Shown in pieces: positions 32,314 to 39,760 of a DNA stretch of 64,000 nucleotides. The stretch is taken from assembly GCA_019115745.1 (NCBI GenBank), contig DXDA01000068.1, positions 1-64,000 on the forward strand, in the 5' to 3' direction. This DNA comes from Candidatus Alistipes intestinigallinarum (GTDB lineage Bacteria > Bacteroidota > Bacteroidia > Bacteroidales > Rikenellaceae). The translations under genes and the position numbers were made by a program. The notes below the pieces were generated by a model. It did no database searches. It was given only the letters and a program-made list of their open reading frames with translations, and had not been told where the DNA came from. How positions within the stretch are numbered: the first letter of the stretch is position 1; every line of letters begins with the position of its first letter.

Positions 32314-33345
32314 ATGGAACTCTCGAAAGTGCATATCGAACGCCTGCGGGAACTGCTTGCACGCCCCGCCCAGCGCGTCGTCATCCTCTCCCATACGAAC
32401 CCCGACGGCGATGCCGTGGGCTCGTCGCTCGCCTGGGCCGAAGTGCTCCGCGGCATGGGGCATCGGGTGACGTGCGTCGTACCGAACAAATACCCCTATT
32501 TCCTGGACTGGATGCCCGGCATCGAGGAGGTCGTGGTCTTCAAGACCGACACCGAAGGGCGCGCGGCGCGTGCCGTTGCCGAGGCCGACATCCTCTTCTG
32601 CCTCGATTTCAACGCCGTTTCGCGGCTCGAAATTCTCAGCGAGACGATCGAGGCCAATACGACGGCCGTGCGGGTGCTGATCGACCACCACCTCTCTCCC
32701 GACGCGGGGTTCGATCTGGTCTTCTCGCATCCCGACTCATCGAGCACCTGCTTTCTGGTCTACTGCCTGATCGAAGCCCTTTTCGGCACGCAGGCTATTA
32801 CGCAGCGCATGGGCGAACTGCTCTACGTCGGGATGATGACCGATACGGGCAATTTCGCCTTTTCGTTTCTCACGCCGGAACTGTTCCGGGCCGTAGCCGT
32901 GCTGGTCGAGAAGGGCATCCGCATTCCGGAGATCCACAACAGCGTCTACAACGCCTACACCGAAGGCCGGGCGCGGCTGTTCGGCTATGCCATCAACCGC
33001 AAGATGGAGATTATCCAGGACGGGACCGTGGCCTACATGTCGCTGCTGGAGCGTGAGATGCGCCGCTTCCAGTTCCAGCAGGGCGACAGCGAGGGTTTTG
33101 TGAACTACGCCCTCACGATCAAGAAGGTCAAGATGTCGGCGATGTTCCTCGCCCATCGCAAGTTCATCCGCGTGTCGCTGCGGTCGCGCGGCGACGTGGA
33201 CGTCAACCTCTTTGCCCGCAAATACTTCAACGGCGGCGGACACAAGAACGCCGCGGGCGGAAAGTCGTTCGTCTCGATGCAGGAGACCATCGACCATTAC
33301 GTGCGTTCCGTCGCGGAGTTTGCGGCCGAAGGGCATCTGGGTTGA
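32314..33345 (+). CDS. DHH-family phosphoesterase (NrnA-like)
   Basis: A 343-residue DHH/DHHA1 enzyme like NrnA, which degrades nano-RNAs or pApA and dephosphorylates pAp. SHTNPDGDAVGSS holds the first metal-binding Asp pair, LIDHH is the DHH motif, MMTDTGNF the next metal site, and FNGGGHKNAAGG the substrate-binding GGGH of DHHA1. The upstream ATG at 32299 lies only about 6 nt from the predicted transcript start, so 32314 is preferred. The LysR gene starts 5 bp after its stop. Confidence 0.9.
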   Translation: MELSKVHIERLRELLARPAQRVVILSHTNPDGDAVGSSLAWAEVLRGMGHRVTCVVPNKYPYFLDWMPGIEEVVVFKTDTEGRAARAVAEADILFCLDFNAVSRLEILSETIEANTTAVRVLIDHHLSPDAGFDLVFSHPDSSSTCFLVYCLIEALFGTQAITQRMGELLYVGMMTDTGNFAFSFLTPELFRAVAVLVEKGIRIPEIHNSVYNAYTEGRARLFGYAINRKMEIIQDGTVAYMSLLEREMRRFQFQQGDSEGFVNYALTIKKVKMSAMFLAHRKFIRVSLRSRGDVDVNLFARKYFNGGGHKNAAGGKSFVSMQETIDHYVRSVAEFAAEGHLG

Positions 33346-33350
33346 TTGCC

Positions 33351-34238
33351 ATGGACGATTTCCGGCTTCGGGTCTTCATCACGGCGGCGCGTACGCTGAG
33401 CTTCACGCGCACGGCCGAACAACTCTGTATTTCGCAACCGGCCGTCAGCAAACACATCGGCGAGCTGGAATCCCGTTATGAGGTGCAATTGTTCACGCGT
33501 CGGGGCAGCCGTCTGGAGTTGACCGGGGCGGGCCGCACGCTGCTGGAGTCTGCCGAGCGCGTGGCGGACGACTACCGCCGTCTGGAGTACGAGATGAGCC
33601 TCTGTACGGGCCAGACCGAGGGCGAACTGCGCCTCGGGGCCAGTACGACCATTGCACAATACCTGCTGCCGCCGATTCTGGCCCGCTTCACGGCCCGCTT
33701 CCCGCAGGTGCGGGTCTCGCTCCTCTCGGGCAACAGCGAACAGGTCGGGCAGGCGTTGGGCGACCATGCCATCGACCTCGGGTTGGTCGAGAGCGTCAGC
33801 CGCCGCCAGGGCCTGCACTATACGCTGTTCCGTTCCGACGAACTGGTGCTGGTGGCGCGCCCGGGCGGGAGGTATGCCCGGACCGAGTCGGTGACCCCCG
33901 AAGCGCTGTGCCACATCCCGCTGGTGCTGCGCGAGAGCGGTTCCGGAACGCTCGAAGTGATCTCCGCGGCGCTGGCCGAACGGAACATCCGCCTTTCGCA
34001 ACTGAACGTCGTATTGCGGCTCGGGTCGACGGAGGGGATCAAACGCTTCGTCCGCCACAGCGACGCGATGGCGATCGTTTCGGCCTTCTCGGTGGTCGAC
34101 GAACTGCGCAGCGGGGCCCTGCGGATTGTGGATCTGGAGGGGCTGGCGCTGCTCCGCGATTTCGTCTTCGTGCATAACGAGGCGCACCCGGCACGGCTGG
34201 TGCGTCAGTTCCTGGACTTCGCCCGGGCCGATCTCTGA
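33351..34238 (+). CDS. LysR-family regulator (CysB-like), probably of the adjacent YeiH
   Basis: A 295-residue LysR protein. The winged HTH is at residues 1-60 (FTRTAEQLCISQPAVSKHIGELE), followed by a periplasmic-binding-like effector domain (GELRLGASTTIAQYLLPPIL). It follows the phosphoesterase gene by 5 bp and precedes the YeiH-type transporter gene. LysR genes are regular neighbours of yeiH. A T-N11-A-type dyad (34248-34262) stands upstream of the transporter. Sulfur metabolism is a plausible signal, by analogy. Confidence 0.9.
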   Translation: MDDFRLRVFITAARTLSFTRTAEQLCISQPAVSKHIGELESRYEVQLFTRRGSRLELTGAGRTLLESAERVADDYRRLEYEMSLCTGQTEGELRLGASTTIAQYLLPPILARFTARFPQVRVSLLSGNSEQVGQALGDHAIDLGLVESVSRRQGLHYTLFRSDELVLVARPGGRYARTESVTPEALCHIPLVLRESGSGTLEVISAALAERNIRLSQLNVVLRLGSTEGIKRFVRHSDAMAIVSAFSVVDELRSGALRIVDLEGLALLRDFVFVHNEAHPARLVRQFLDFARADL

Positions 34239-34247
34239 AGTTGTGTC

Positions 34248-34272
34248 ATAACCTGAAGTTATTCCACATAAC
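34248..34272. promoter_or_regulatory. LysR-type binding site before the transporter gene
   Basis: ATAACCTGAAGTTAT (34248-34262) is a perfect dyad, ATAAC-N5-GTTAT, with a T-N11-A core. A further ATAAC half-site follows at 34268-34272, 20 bp from the first. The dyad centre is about 63 bp upstream of a start site predicted from GATCTTTG (34305-34312), the usual recognition-site position for LysR activators. Confidence 0.6.
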
Positions 34273-34339
34273 GATTTCTTGTTTCATATTCCAGTAAAAG
34301 GTGCGATCTTTGCGGCCGGAATAAAGAAACAGTTATCCT

Positions 34340-35425
34340 ATGCTGGAAAAAGGAAACCGAGCCAATACGCTCCACGGAATTCTTCTGATTGCATTGTTTT
34401 CGTTTGCGGCGTTCTACATCGCCGAAATCCCCGTCGTCAGACAGCTCTCGTTCAGTCCGCTGATCGTCGGCATCGTGCTGGGAATGCTCTACGCCAACAG
34501 CCTGCGCAACAAACTTCCCGAGACGTGGGTGCCGGGTATCAAGTTCTGTACGAAACAGGTGCTGCGCTGGGGTATCATCCTCTACGGATTCCGGTTGACG
34601 CTGGCGCAGGTCGCCGCCGTCGGGGTTCCGGCCGTAACGGTCGACCTGATCATCGTGACGGTCACGATTCTGGGCGGCGTGCTGCTGGGGCGCCTGCTGA
34701 AGATCGACCGCGATACGGCGCTGATGACCTCCACGGGCAGCGCCATCTGCGGGGCGGCAGCGGTGCTGGGCGCCGAGCCGGTGGTGAAGTGCGAGGGTTA
34801 CAAGACGGCGATTGCCGTCTCGACGGTGGTGATCTTCGGAACGCTCTCGATGTTTCTCTACCCGGTGATGTACCGCACGGGGCTGCTCGACGGCATGACC
34901 GACACCGAGGTGGCCATCTATACGGGCAGCACGCTGCATGAGGTGGCCCACGTCGCCGGGGCTGGCAACGCCATGGACCCGACCGATTCGCTGGGCATTG
35001 CCGGCACGGCGACCATCACGAAGATGATCCGTGTGATGATGCTGGCTCCGGTGCTGGTTGTGATGAGCTTTGCGCTGGCCGGACGCCGCCGTCGGGAGGC
35101 TTCCGCCGCGCAGGGTGCCAAGGCCGAGAAGAGCCGGATTACGATCCCGTGGTTCGCCTTCGGATTCATCGCCGTGATCTGCCTCAATTCGCTGTTGCAG
35201 TCGCTGCTGGGGGTAGCGAGCGTGCGGGAGATTCCGCTCAACGGCACGATCGAGTATATCGATACCTTCATGCTGACGATGGCCATGACGGCCCTGGGTA
35301 CGGAGACGAGTTTCGACAAGTTCCGGCAGGCGGGAGCCAAACCCTTCGTGCTGGCCGGATTGCTCTACGTGTGGTTGGTGGCAGGCGGTTATTTCCTGAC
35401 GAAATACCTGGTGGGAGTGTTGTAG
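34340..35425 (+). CDS. YeiH/UPF0324 family membrane transporter
   Basis: A 361-residue inner-membrane protein with about 10 hydrophobic segments. The family segments LSFSPLIVGIVLGMLYAN and STGSAICGAAAVLGAEPVV and the HEVAHVAGAG motif are present. UPF0324 proteins have been annotated as putative sulfate exporters, but the substrate is not settled. A LysR gene and a LysR-type site precede it and an intrinsic terminator follows. Confidence 0.88.
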   Translation: MLEKGNRANTLHGILLIALFSFAAFYIAEIPVVRQLSFSPLIVGIVLGMLYANSLRNKLPETWVPGIKFCTKQVLRWGIILYGFRLTLAQVAAVGVPAVTVDLIIVTVTILGGVLLGRLLKIDRDTALMTSTGSAICGAAAVLGAEPVVKCEGYKTAIAVSTVVIFGTLSMFLYPVMYRTGLLDGMTDTEVAIYTGSTLHEVAHVAGAGNAMDPTDSLGIAGTATITKMIRVMMLAPVLVVMSFALAGRRRREASAAQGAKAEKSRITIPWFAFGFIAVICLNSLLQSLLGVASVREIPLNGTIEYIDTFMLTMAMTALGTETSFDKFRQAGAKPFVLAGLLYVWLVAGGYFLTKYLVGVL

Positions 35426-35449
35426 GGCAGAACGGCCGGCATGACAAAC

Positions 35450-35486
35450 GCGGTCCGTGGGTGAAAACCCGTGGACCGCATTTTTT
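35450..35486 (+). terminator. Intrinsic terminator after the YeiH-type gene
   Basis: GCGGTCCGTGGGT pairs with ACCCGTGGACCGC over a GAAA tetraloop (with a central GT/GT mismatch), followed by ATTTTTT. Confidence 0.85.
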
Positions 35487-35545
35487 CGTGGCGTTTTTCC
35501 CGGATACGCAGCCGTTTCGGAATCCGGACTTTTCGTTCGGGAGTT

Positions 35546-36115
35546 TCAGTCGATGCGCGGGAGCTCGGGCCGCTCGTGCTCGGAGTAGCGCAGGACCCGT
35601 TCGCGGATGAAGTCGGCGAAACGGCGCGCCTCGTCGTCGGAGAGGGCTCCGGGGCGGCTCATCAGCACCAGCCGGTGATGCTGGAAGGGGCGCCGGAACG
35701 AGGGGTGGATGTACGTGTGGGGATTGGCGACGAATCCCAGCCGTTCGTAGAAGTGGAGCCGTCGGATCGAAATTTCGTCCTCGGGCGGGTCGATCTCCAG
35801 AATGACGCGACGTCCTTCGCAGAAGGCCGCCAGGGCACGCGATCCCATGTTCTGCCCGCGCAGGAGGGGCGATATGGCAAGGTGCTCGACATAGTGGAAT
35901 CCGTCGCCCTTCCAGTGGAAGAGGATACCGGCGAAGCGGCCGTCGCAGCGAATGGCATCGGCCTCGAAGAGCGGGTCCCTGAAGGCCCGGTCGTAATCGT
36001 CCCCGTTCCAGCGTTCGCAGGCCGGGAAGGAGTTTTCGTAGAGTTCCCAGGCTTCGGCCCACGCCTCGTCGAGGCGGGACTGGAAAGGGATGAACTGGAT
36101 TTTCGGTTCCGACAT
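35546..36115 (-). CDS. GNAT-family N-acetyltransferase
   Basis: A 189-residue acyltransferase. VEHLAISPLLRGQNMGSRAL holds the acetyl-CoA-binding V-x-x-x-x-G-x-G-like turn (RGQNMGS), and YERLGFVANPHTYIHP is the C-terminal signature. The ATG at 36115 is preferred: the in-frame ATG at 36136 lies inside a likely -7 element (TATCTTGC, minus strand, 36140-36133). The substrate is unknown. Confidence 0.82.
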   Translation of the reverse strand: MSEPKIQFIPFQSRLDEAWAEAWELYENSFPACERWNGDDYDRAFRDPLFEADAIRCDGRFAGILFHWKGDGFHYVEHLAISPLLRGQNMGSRALAAFCEGRRVILEIDPPEDEISIRRLHFYERLGFVANPHTYIHPSFRRPFQHHRLVLMSRPGALSDDEARRFADFIRERVLRYSEHERPELPRID

Positions 36116-36176
36116 GATCGATTGAATTTTTGGCAAGATACGTCAAATTTTCGAGACCGCCAACCCGGATGTCGGC

Positions 36177-36210
36177 TCCGGAAAAAGGCTCCGCAAGGGC
36201 TTTTTCCGGA
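36177..36210. repeat. 11-bp perfect inverted repeat in the divergent GNAT/GH2 region
   Basis: TCCGGAAAAAG (36177-36187) pairs with CTTTTTCCGGA (36200-36210) around a 12-nt loop. It precedes the GH2 gene by about 140 bp. With T-runs inside the stem and no tail it is not a standard terminator. Confidence 0.45.
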
Positions 36211-36350
36211 AGAATCCGGCCCGAAACGTCACCTCAAATCCCGAAAAGAGCAAAATGTGCTATCTCTTGATGAAAAAGTTTTATCCGGATTCGATGTTTC
36301 GTTGTAAGTTTACAAATATCCAAACTAATCATCGAAACACTTGAAACGAC

Positions 36351-38198
36351 ATGACTGACAAACCGATGCTGAACCTTGGAAAAGTTGCGCGTCTATTTTT
36401 TGCTGCGGCTTTTCTGCTGCCTGTGACTCCGGGTATGGCCCAGTGGCGGCCCGCCGGCGACAAGATCCGGACGGAGTGGAGCGAACAACTTGATCCGGCC
36501 CACGTTCTGCCGGAGTATCCGCGGCCGCAGCTGGTCCGCGGCGATTGGCAGAACCTGAACGGACTCTGGAACTACGCCATCCTGCCGTTGGGCGAGCAGC
36601 CTGCGGCGTGGGAGGGTGAGATCCTGGTTCCGTTTGCCGTGGAGTCGTCGCTCTCGGGCGTCGGACGCCGGGTGGGCGCCGACCGCGAGCTGTGGTACGA
36701 ACGCACGTTCACGCTCTCCCCGAAATGGTCCGGGAAGCGGGTGCTGCTCCACTTCGGAGCCGTGGACTGGCGGGCTGACGTGTGGGTCAACGGCGTGAGC
36801 GTCGGGACGCATACGGGCGGCTTCACGCCGTTCGAATTCGATATCACCGAGGCGCTGAAAAAGGGCGGCAATACGTTGCGGGTCCGGGTTTGGGACCCCA
36901 CGGACGAAGGCCCCCAGCCGCGCGGCAAGCAGGTCAACAATCCCGAAGGCATCTGGTATACGCCGGTGACGGGTATCTGGCAGACGGTGTGGCTCGAAGC
37001 CGTTCCGCAGCACTACGTGCGCGGCGTGAAGACGACGCCCGATCTCGACCGGAAGCTCTTCCGGGTCGAAACCGACCTTTGCGGGGCGCAGCCCGGCGAT
37101 AGGGTGGTGGTCCGCCTCTTCGACAGGGAGACGGCGGTTGCCGAGACCGAGGCGCTGGGGGGTGTTCCGGCGGAACTCTACCTCCCGGACCCGAAGCTCT
37201 GGAGCCCCGATTCACCGTTCCTTTATGACATGAGCATTGCGCTGGTGCGCAACGGCCGTACGCTGGACGAGGTGCGGAGCTATGCGGCAATGCGCAAGTT
37301 CTCGACGGGCCGCGACCGTTCGGGGGTCATGCGCCTGCTGCTCAACAACCGTCCGCTCTTCCAGTTCGGGCCGCTGGACCAGGGCTGGTGGCCCGACGGC
37401 CTCTATACGGCTCCGACGGACGAGGCGCTGGCCTTCGACGTGGTGAAGACCAAGGAGTTGGGTTACAACATGATCCGCAAGCACATCAAGGTGGAGCCGG
37501 CCCGCTGGTACTGGCATTGCGACCGTCTGGGAATGATCGTCTGGCAGGACATGCCGAGCGGCGACCAGGCCGACCGGATGCCGCAGTGGCAGAACAAGCG
37601 TTACTTCACGGGTGAGGAGAAACACCGCTCGCCGCTTTCGGAGCAGTATTACCGCAAGGAGTGGCGGGAGATCATCGACTGCCTCTATTCGTTTCCGTCG
37701 ATCGGCGTGTGGGTGCCCTTCAACGAGGCGTGGGGACAGTTCAAGACCGTCGAGATCGCCGAGTGGACCAAGGCGTACGATCCTACGCGCCTGGTGAACC
37801 CGGCCAGCGGCGGCAACCACTACCTGACGGGCGATCTGCTCGACCTGCATAACTATCCGGCTCCGGAGCTCTACCTCTACGACCACAACCGGCCTACGGT
37901 GCTGGGCGAATACGGCGGCATCGGGCTGGTGCTGGAGGATCACCTGTGGGAGCCCGACCGGAACTGGGGTTACGTGCGTTTCGATTCGCCGAAGGCCGTG
38001 ACCGACGAATACGAGCGTTATGCGGAGATCCTCTCGAAACTGATCCCGAACGGCTTCTCGGCGGCGGTCTACACGCAGACGACCGATGTGGAGATCGAGG
38101 TCAACGGCCTGATGACCTACGACCGCAAGGTGATGAAGGTGGAGCCCGAACGGATCCGGGCGATCAATACGCGGATCTGCCATTCGCTCGACGAATAA
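36351..38198 (+). CDS. Glycoside hydrolase family 2 enzyme
   Basis: A 615-residue secreted enzyme with signal peptide ending GMAQ. The jelly-roll sugar-binding domain (LNGLWNYAILP, WYERTFTLSPKWSGKRVLLHFGAV split around residue 120) and an immunoglobulin-like domain precede the TIM barrel. The acid/base Glu is E459 in PFNEAWG and the nucleophile E520 in GEYGGIG. The family includes beta-galactosidase, beta-glucuronidase and beta-mannosidase; motifs alone do not settle which. It stands as a single gene with its own terminator at 38220. Confidence 0.88.
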   Translation: MTDKPMLNLGKVARLFFAAAFLLPVTPGMAQWRPAGDKIRTEWSEQLDPAHVLPEYPRPQLVRGDWQNLNGLWNYAILPLGEQPAAWEGEILVPFAVESSLSGVGRRVGADRELWYERTFTLSPKWSGKRVLLHFGAVDWRADVWVNGVSVGTHTGGFTPFEFDITEALKKGGNTLRVRVWDPTDEGPQPRGKQVNNPEGIWYTPVTGIWQTVWLEAVPQHYVRGVKTTPDLDRKLFRVETDLCGAQPGDRVVVRLFDRETAVAETEALGGVPAELYLPDPKLWSPDSPFLYDMSIALVRNGRTLDEVRSYAAMRKFSTGRDRSGVMRLLLNNRPLFQFGPLDQGWWPDGLYTAPTDEALAFDVVKTKELGYNMIRKHIKVEPARWYWHCDRLGMIVWQDMPSGDQADRMPQWQNKRYFTGEEKHRSPLSEQYYRKEWREIIDCLYSFPSIGVWVPFNEAWGQFKTVEIAEWTKAYDPTRLVNPASGGNHYLTGDLLDLHNYPAPELYLYDHNRPTVLGEYGGIGLVLEDHLWEPDRNWGYVRFDSPKAVTDEYERYAEILSKLIPNGFSAAVYTQTTDVEIEVNGLMTYDRKVMKVEPERIRAINTRICHSLDE

Positions 38199-38219
38199 GG
38201 GTAGAAGCGACCGCTTCGG

Positions 38220-38260
38220 AAAACGACGGCCCGGGATAACGCTCCGGACCGTCGTTTTTG
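38220..38260 (+). terminator. Intrinsic terminator after the GH2 gene
   Basis: AAACGACGG pairs with CCGTCGTTT, with inner CCGG/CCGG pairing across GATAACGCT, and the T-run continues after the stem. Confidence 0.8.
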
Positions 38261-38334
38261 CTGTTTTTCAGGGGCTGCGGAGTGCCTTCGGACCGATCCG
38301 GCTGCCGGGACTTCCGGGATTTCGAATGCCGGGC

Positions 38335-38365
38335 TTTGACCGAACGTGGTTTTTTGCTACTTTTG
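38335..38365 (+). promoter_or_regulatory. Promoter of the AmpG-like MFS gene
   Basis: TTTG (38335-38338), a 19-bp spacer and TACTTTTG (38358-38365) give a consensus match. The start codon at 38397 follows after a short leader. Confidence 0.8.
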
Positions 38366-38396
38366 CAGACAAATCTACGACCGGACCGAGAATCCT

Positions 38397-39683
38397 ATGA
38401 CTTCAAAGAAAATCTCCCCGCTTGCGTGGGTCCCGACGGCCTACTTTGCAATGGGACTGCCGTTCATCATGCTCAACCTGGTGGCCCCGATCATGTTCAA
38501 CGACTTCGGCATCAGCGATGCGCAGGTGACCTTCTGGACTTCGCTTCTGATCCTTCCGTGGTCGCTCAAACCCTTCTGGAGCCCGTTGCTGGAGATGTAC
38601 CGCACGAAAAAGTTCTTCGTCGTGGCGACACAGCTTCTCTCGGGCGTTTCGCTGGCGTTGATCGCCATGGCGCTTCCGCTGCCGAACTTCTTCCCGTATG
38701 CCGTGGCGATCATGGCGGTGCTGGCCTTCAGCGGTTCGACACACGACATCGCACTCGACGGGCTCTATATCCAGGAGCTCTCGAAGACCCAGCAGGCACA
38801 GTATATCGGCTGGCAGGGGGCCTTCTACAACATCGCCAAGGTAACGGCAATGGGCGGCCTGGTCTACCTGGCGGGAGTCCTGGAGACGCATGTCGGGGTG
38901 CTCTATGCCTGGATGATCATCATGGGCGCGAGCGGCGCCCTGCTCTTCGGACTGGGCCTCTACCACGCCCGGATCCTGCCTTCGGGCGGTTCTGCCACGG
39001 CACAGGCCGGCAGCAACCTCCGCGAGACGATGCGCGAAACGTGGTCGGTCTTCCGGCTTTTCTTCCAGAAGCGCTTCATCTGGATCTATATCGCGTGGAT
39101 CTTCTTCTACCGGTTTGCCGAGGGGTTGGTCATCAAGATCGTGCCGCTGTTCCTCAAGGCCCCGCTCGCCGAGCAGGGGCTGGCGCTCACCAAAAACCAG
39201 ATCGGAATCTACTACGGTACGGTGGGCGTGGCGGCCTTCGTCATCGGGTCGATCCTCGGGGGTTACTTCATCTCGTGGCGCGGGCTGCGGAGGTCGATCT
39301 TCCCACTGTGCTGCATCTTCAACGTGCCGTTTGCAGTCTATGCGGTGCTGGCGTGGCTGCAGCCGGAGAATCCGATCCTGGTCTGTGCGGCGATCGTCTT
39401 CGAATATTTCAGCTACGGATTCGGATATGTCGGGCTGACGCTCTTTATCATGCAGCAGGTGGCGCCGGGCAAGCACCAGATGGCCCATTACGCCTTCGGG
39501 ACCTCGCTGGCGAATCTCGGTGTGATGCTCCCGGGCATGATCAGCGGTGCGATCAGCGACTCGATCGGCTACCAGTCCTTCTTCCTGTGGTCGCTGCTGG
39601 CCACGATCCCGGCCTTCCTGCTGACCTGGAAGCTCCCCTTCTCGTACGATTCCGAGGGGAAACCGATCTCGAAAGGGGCCTGA
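38397..39683 (+). CDS. MFS transporter of the AmpG/PAT type
   Basis: A 428-residue inner-membrane permease with about 12 helices (PTAYFAMGLPFIMLNLVAPIMF at the start). It resembles the AmpG/peptide-acetyl-CoA transporter group, with SLLILPWSLKPFWSPLLE after helix 2. The frame is open from 38346, but a consensus promoter covers 38335-38365, so the ATG at 38397 is correct. AmpG proteins import muropeptides, and related ones in polysaccharide loci import sugars; neither can be chosen here. Confidence 0.85.
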   Translation: MTSKKISPLAWVPTAYFAMGLPFIMLNLVAPIMFNDFGISDAQVTFWTSLLILPWSLKPFWSPLLEMYRTKKFFVVATQLLSGVSLALIAMALPLPNFFPYAVAIMAVLAFSGSTHDIALDGLYIQELSKTQQAQYIGWQGAFYNIAKVTAMGGLVYLAGVLETHVGVLYAWMIIMGASGALLFGLGLYHARILPSGGSATAQAGSNLRETMRETWSVFRLFFQKRFIWIYIAWIFFYRFAEGLVIKIVPLFLKAPLAEQGLALTKNQIGIYYGTVGVAAFVIGSILGGYFISWRGLRRSIFPLCCIFNVPFAVYAVLAWLQPENPILVCAAIVFEYFSYGFGYVGLTLFIMQQVAPGKHQMAHYAFGTSLANLGVMLPGMISGAISDSIGYQSFFLWSLLATIPAFLLTWKLPFSYDSEGKPISKGA

Positions 39684-39708
39684 GCGGCCGGGAGAGGAGC
39701 CGATGAAA

Positions 39709-39743
39709 ACGGCGGTCCGGGATTTCCGGACCGCCGTCTGTTT
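39709..39743. terminator. Hairpin between convergent MFS and DUF4965 genes
   Basis: ACGGCGGTCCGG (39709-39720) pairs perfectly with CCGGACCGCCGT (39726-39737) over a 5-nt loop, followed by CTGTTTT on the plus strand and TTTTC on the minus strand side. Confidence 0.75.
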
Positions 39744-39760
39744 TCGGGCGGAGGAGCCGC

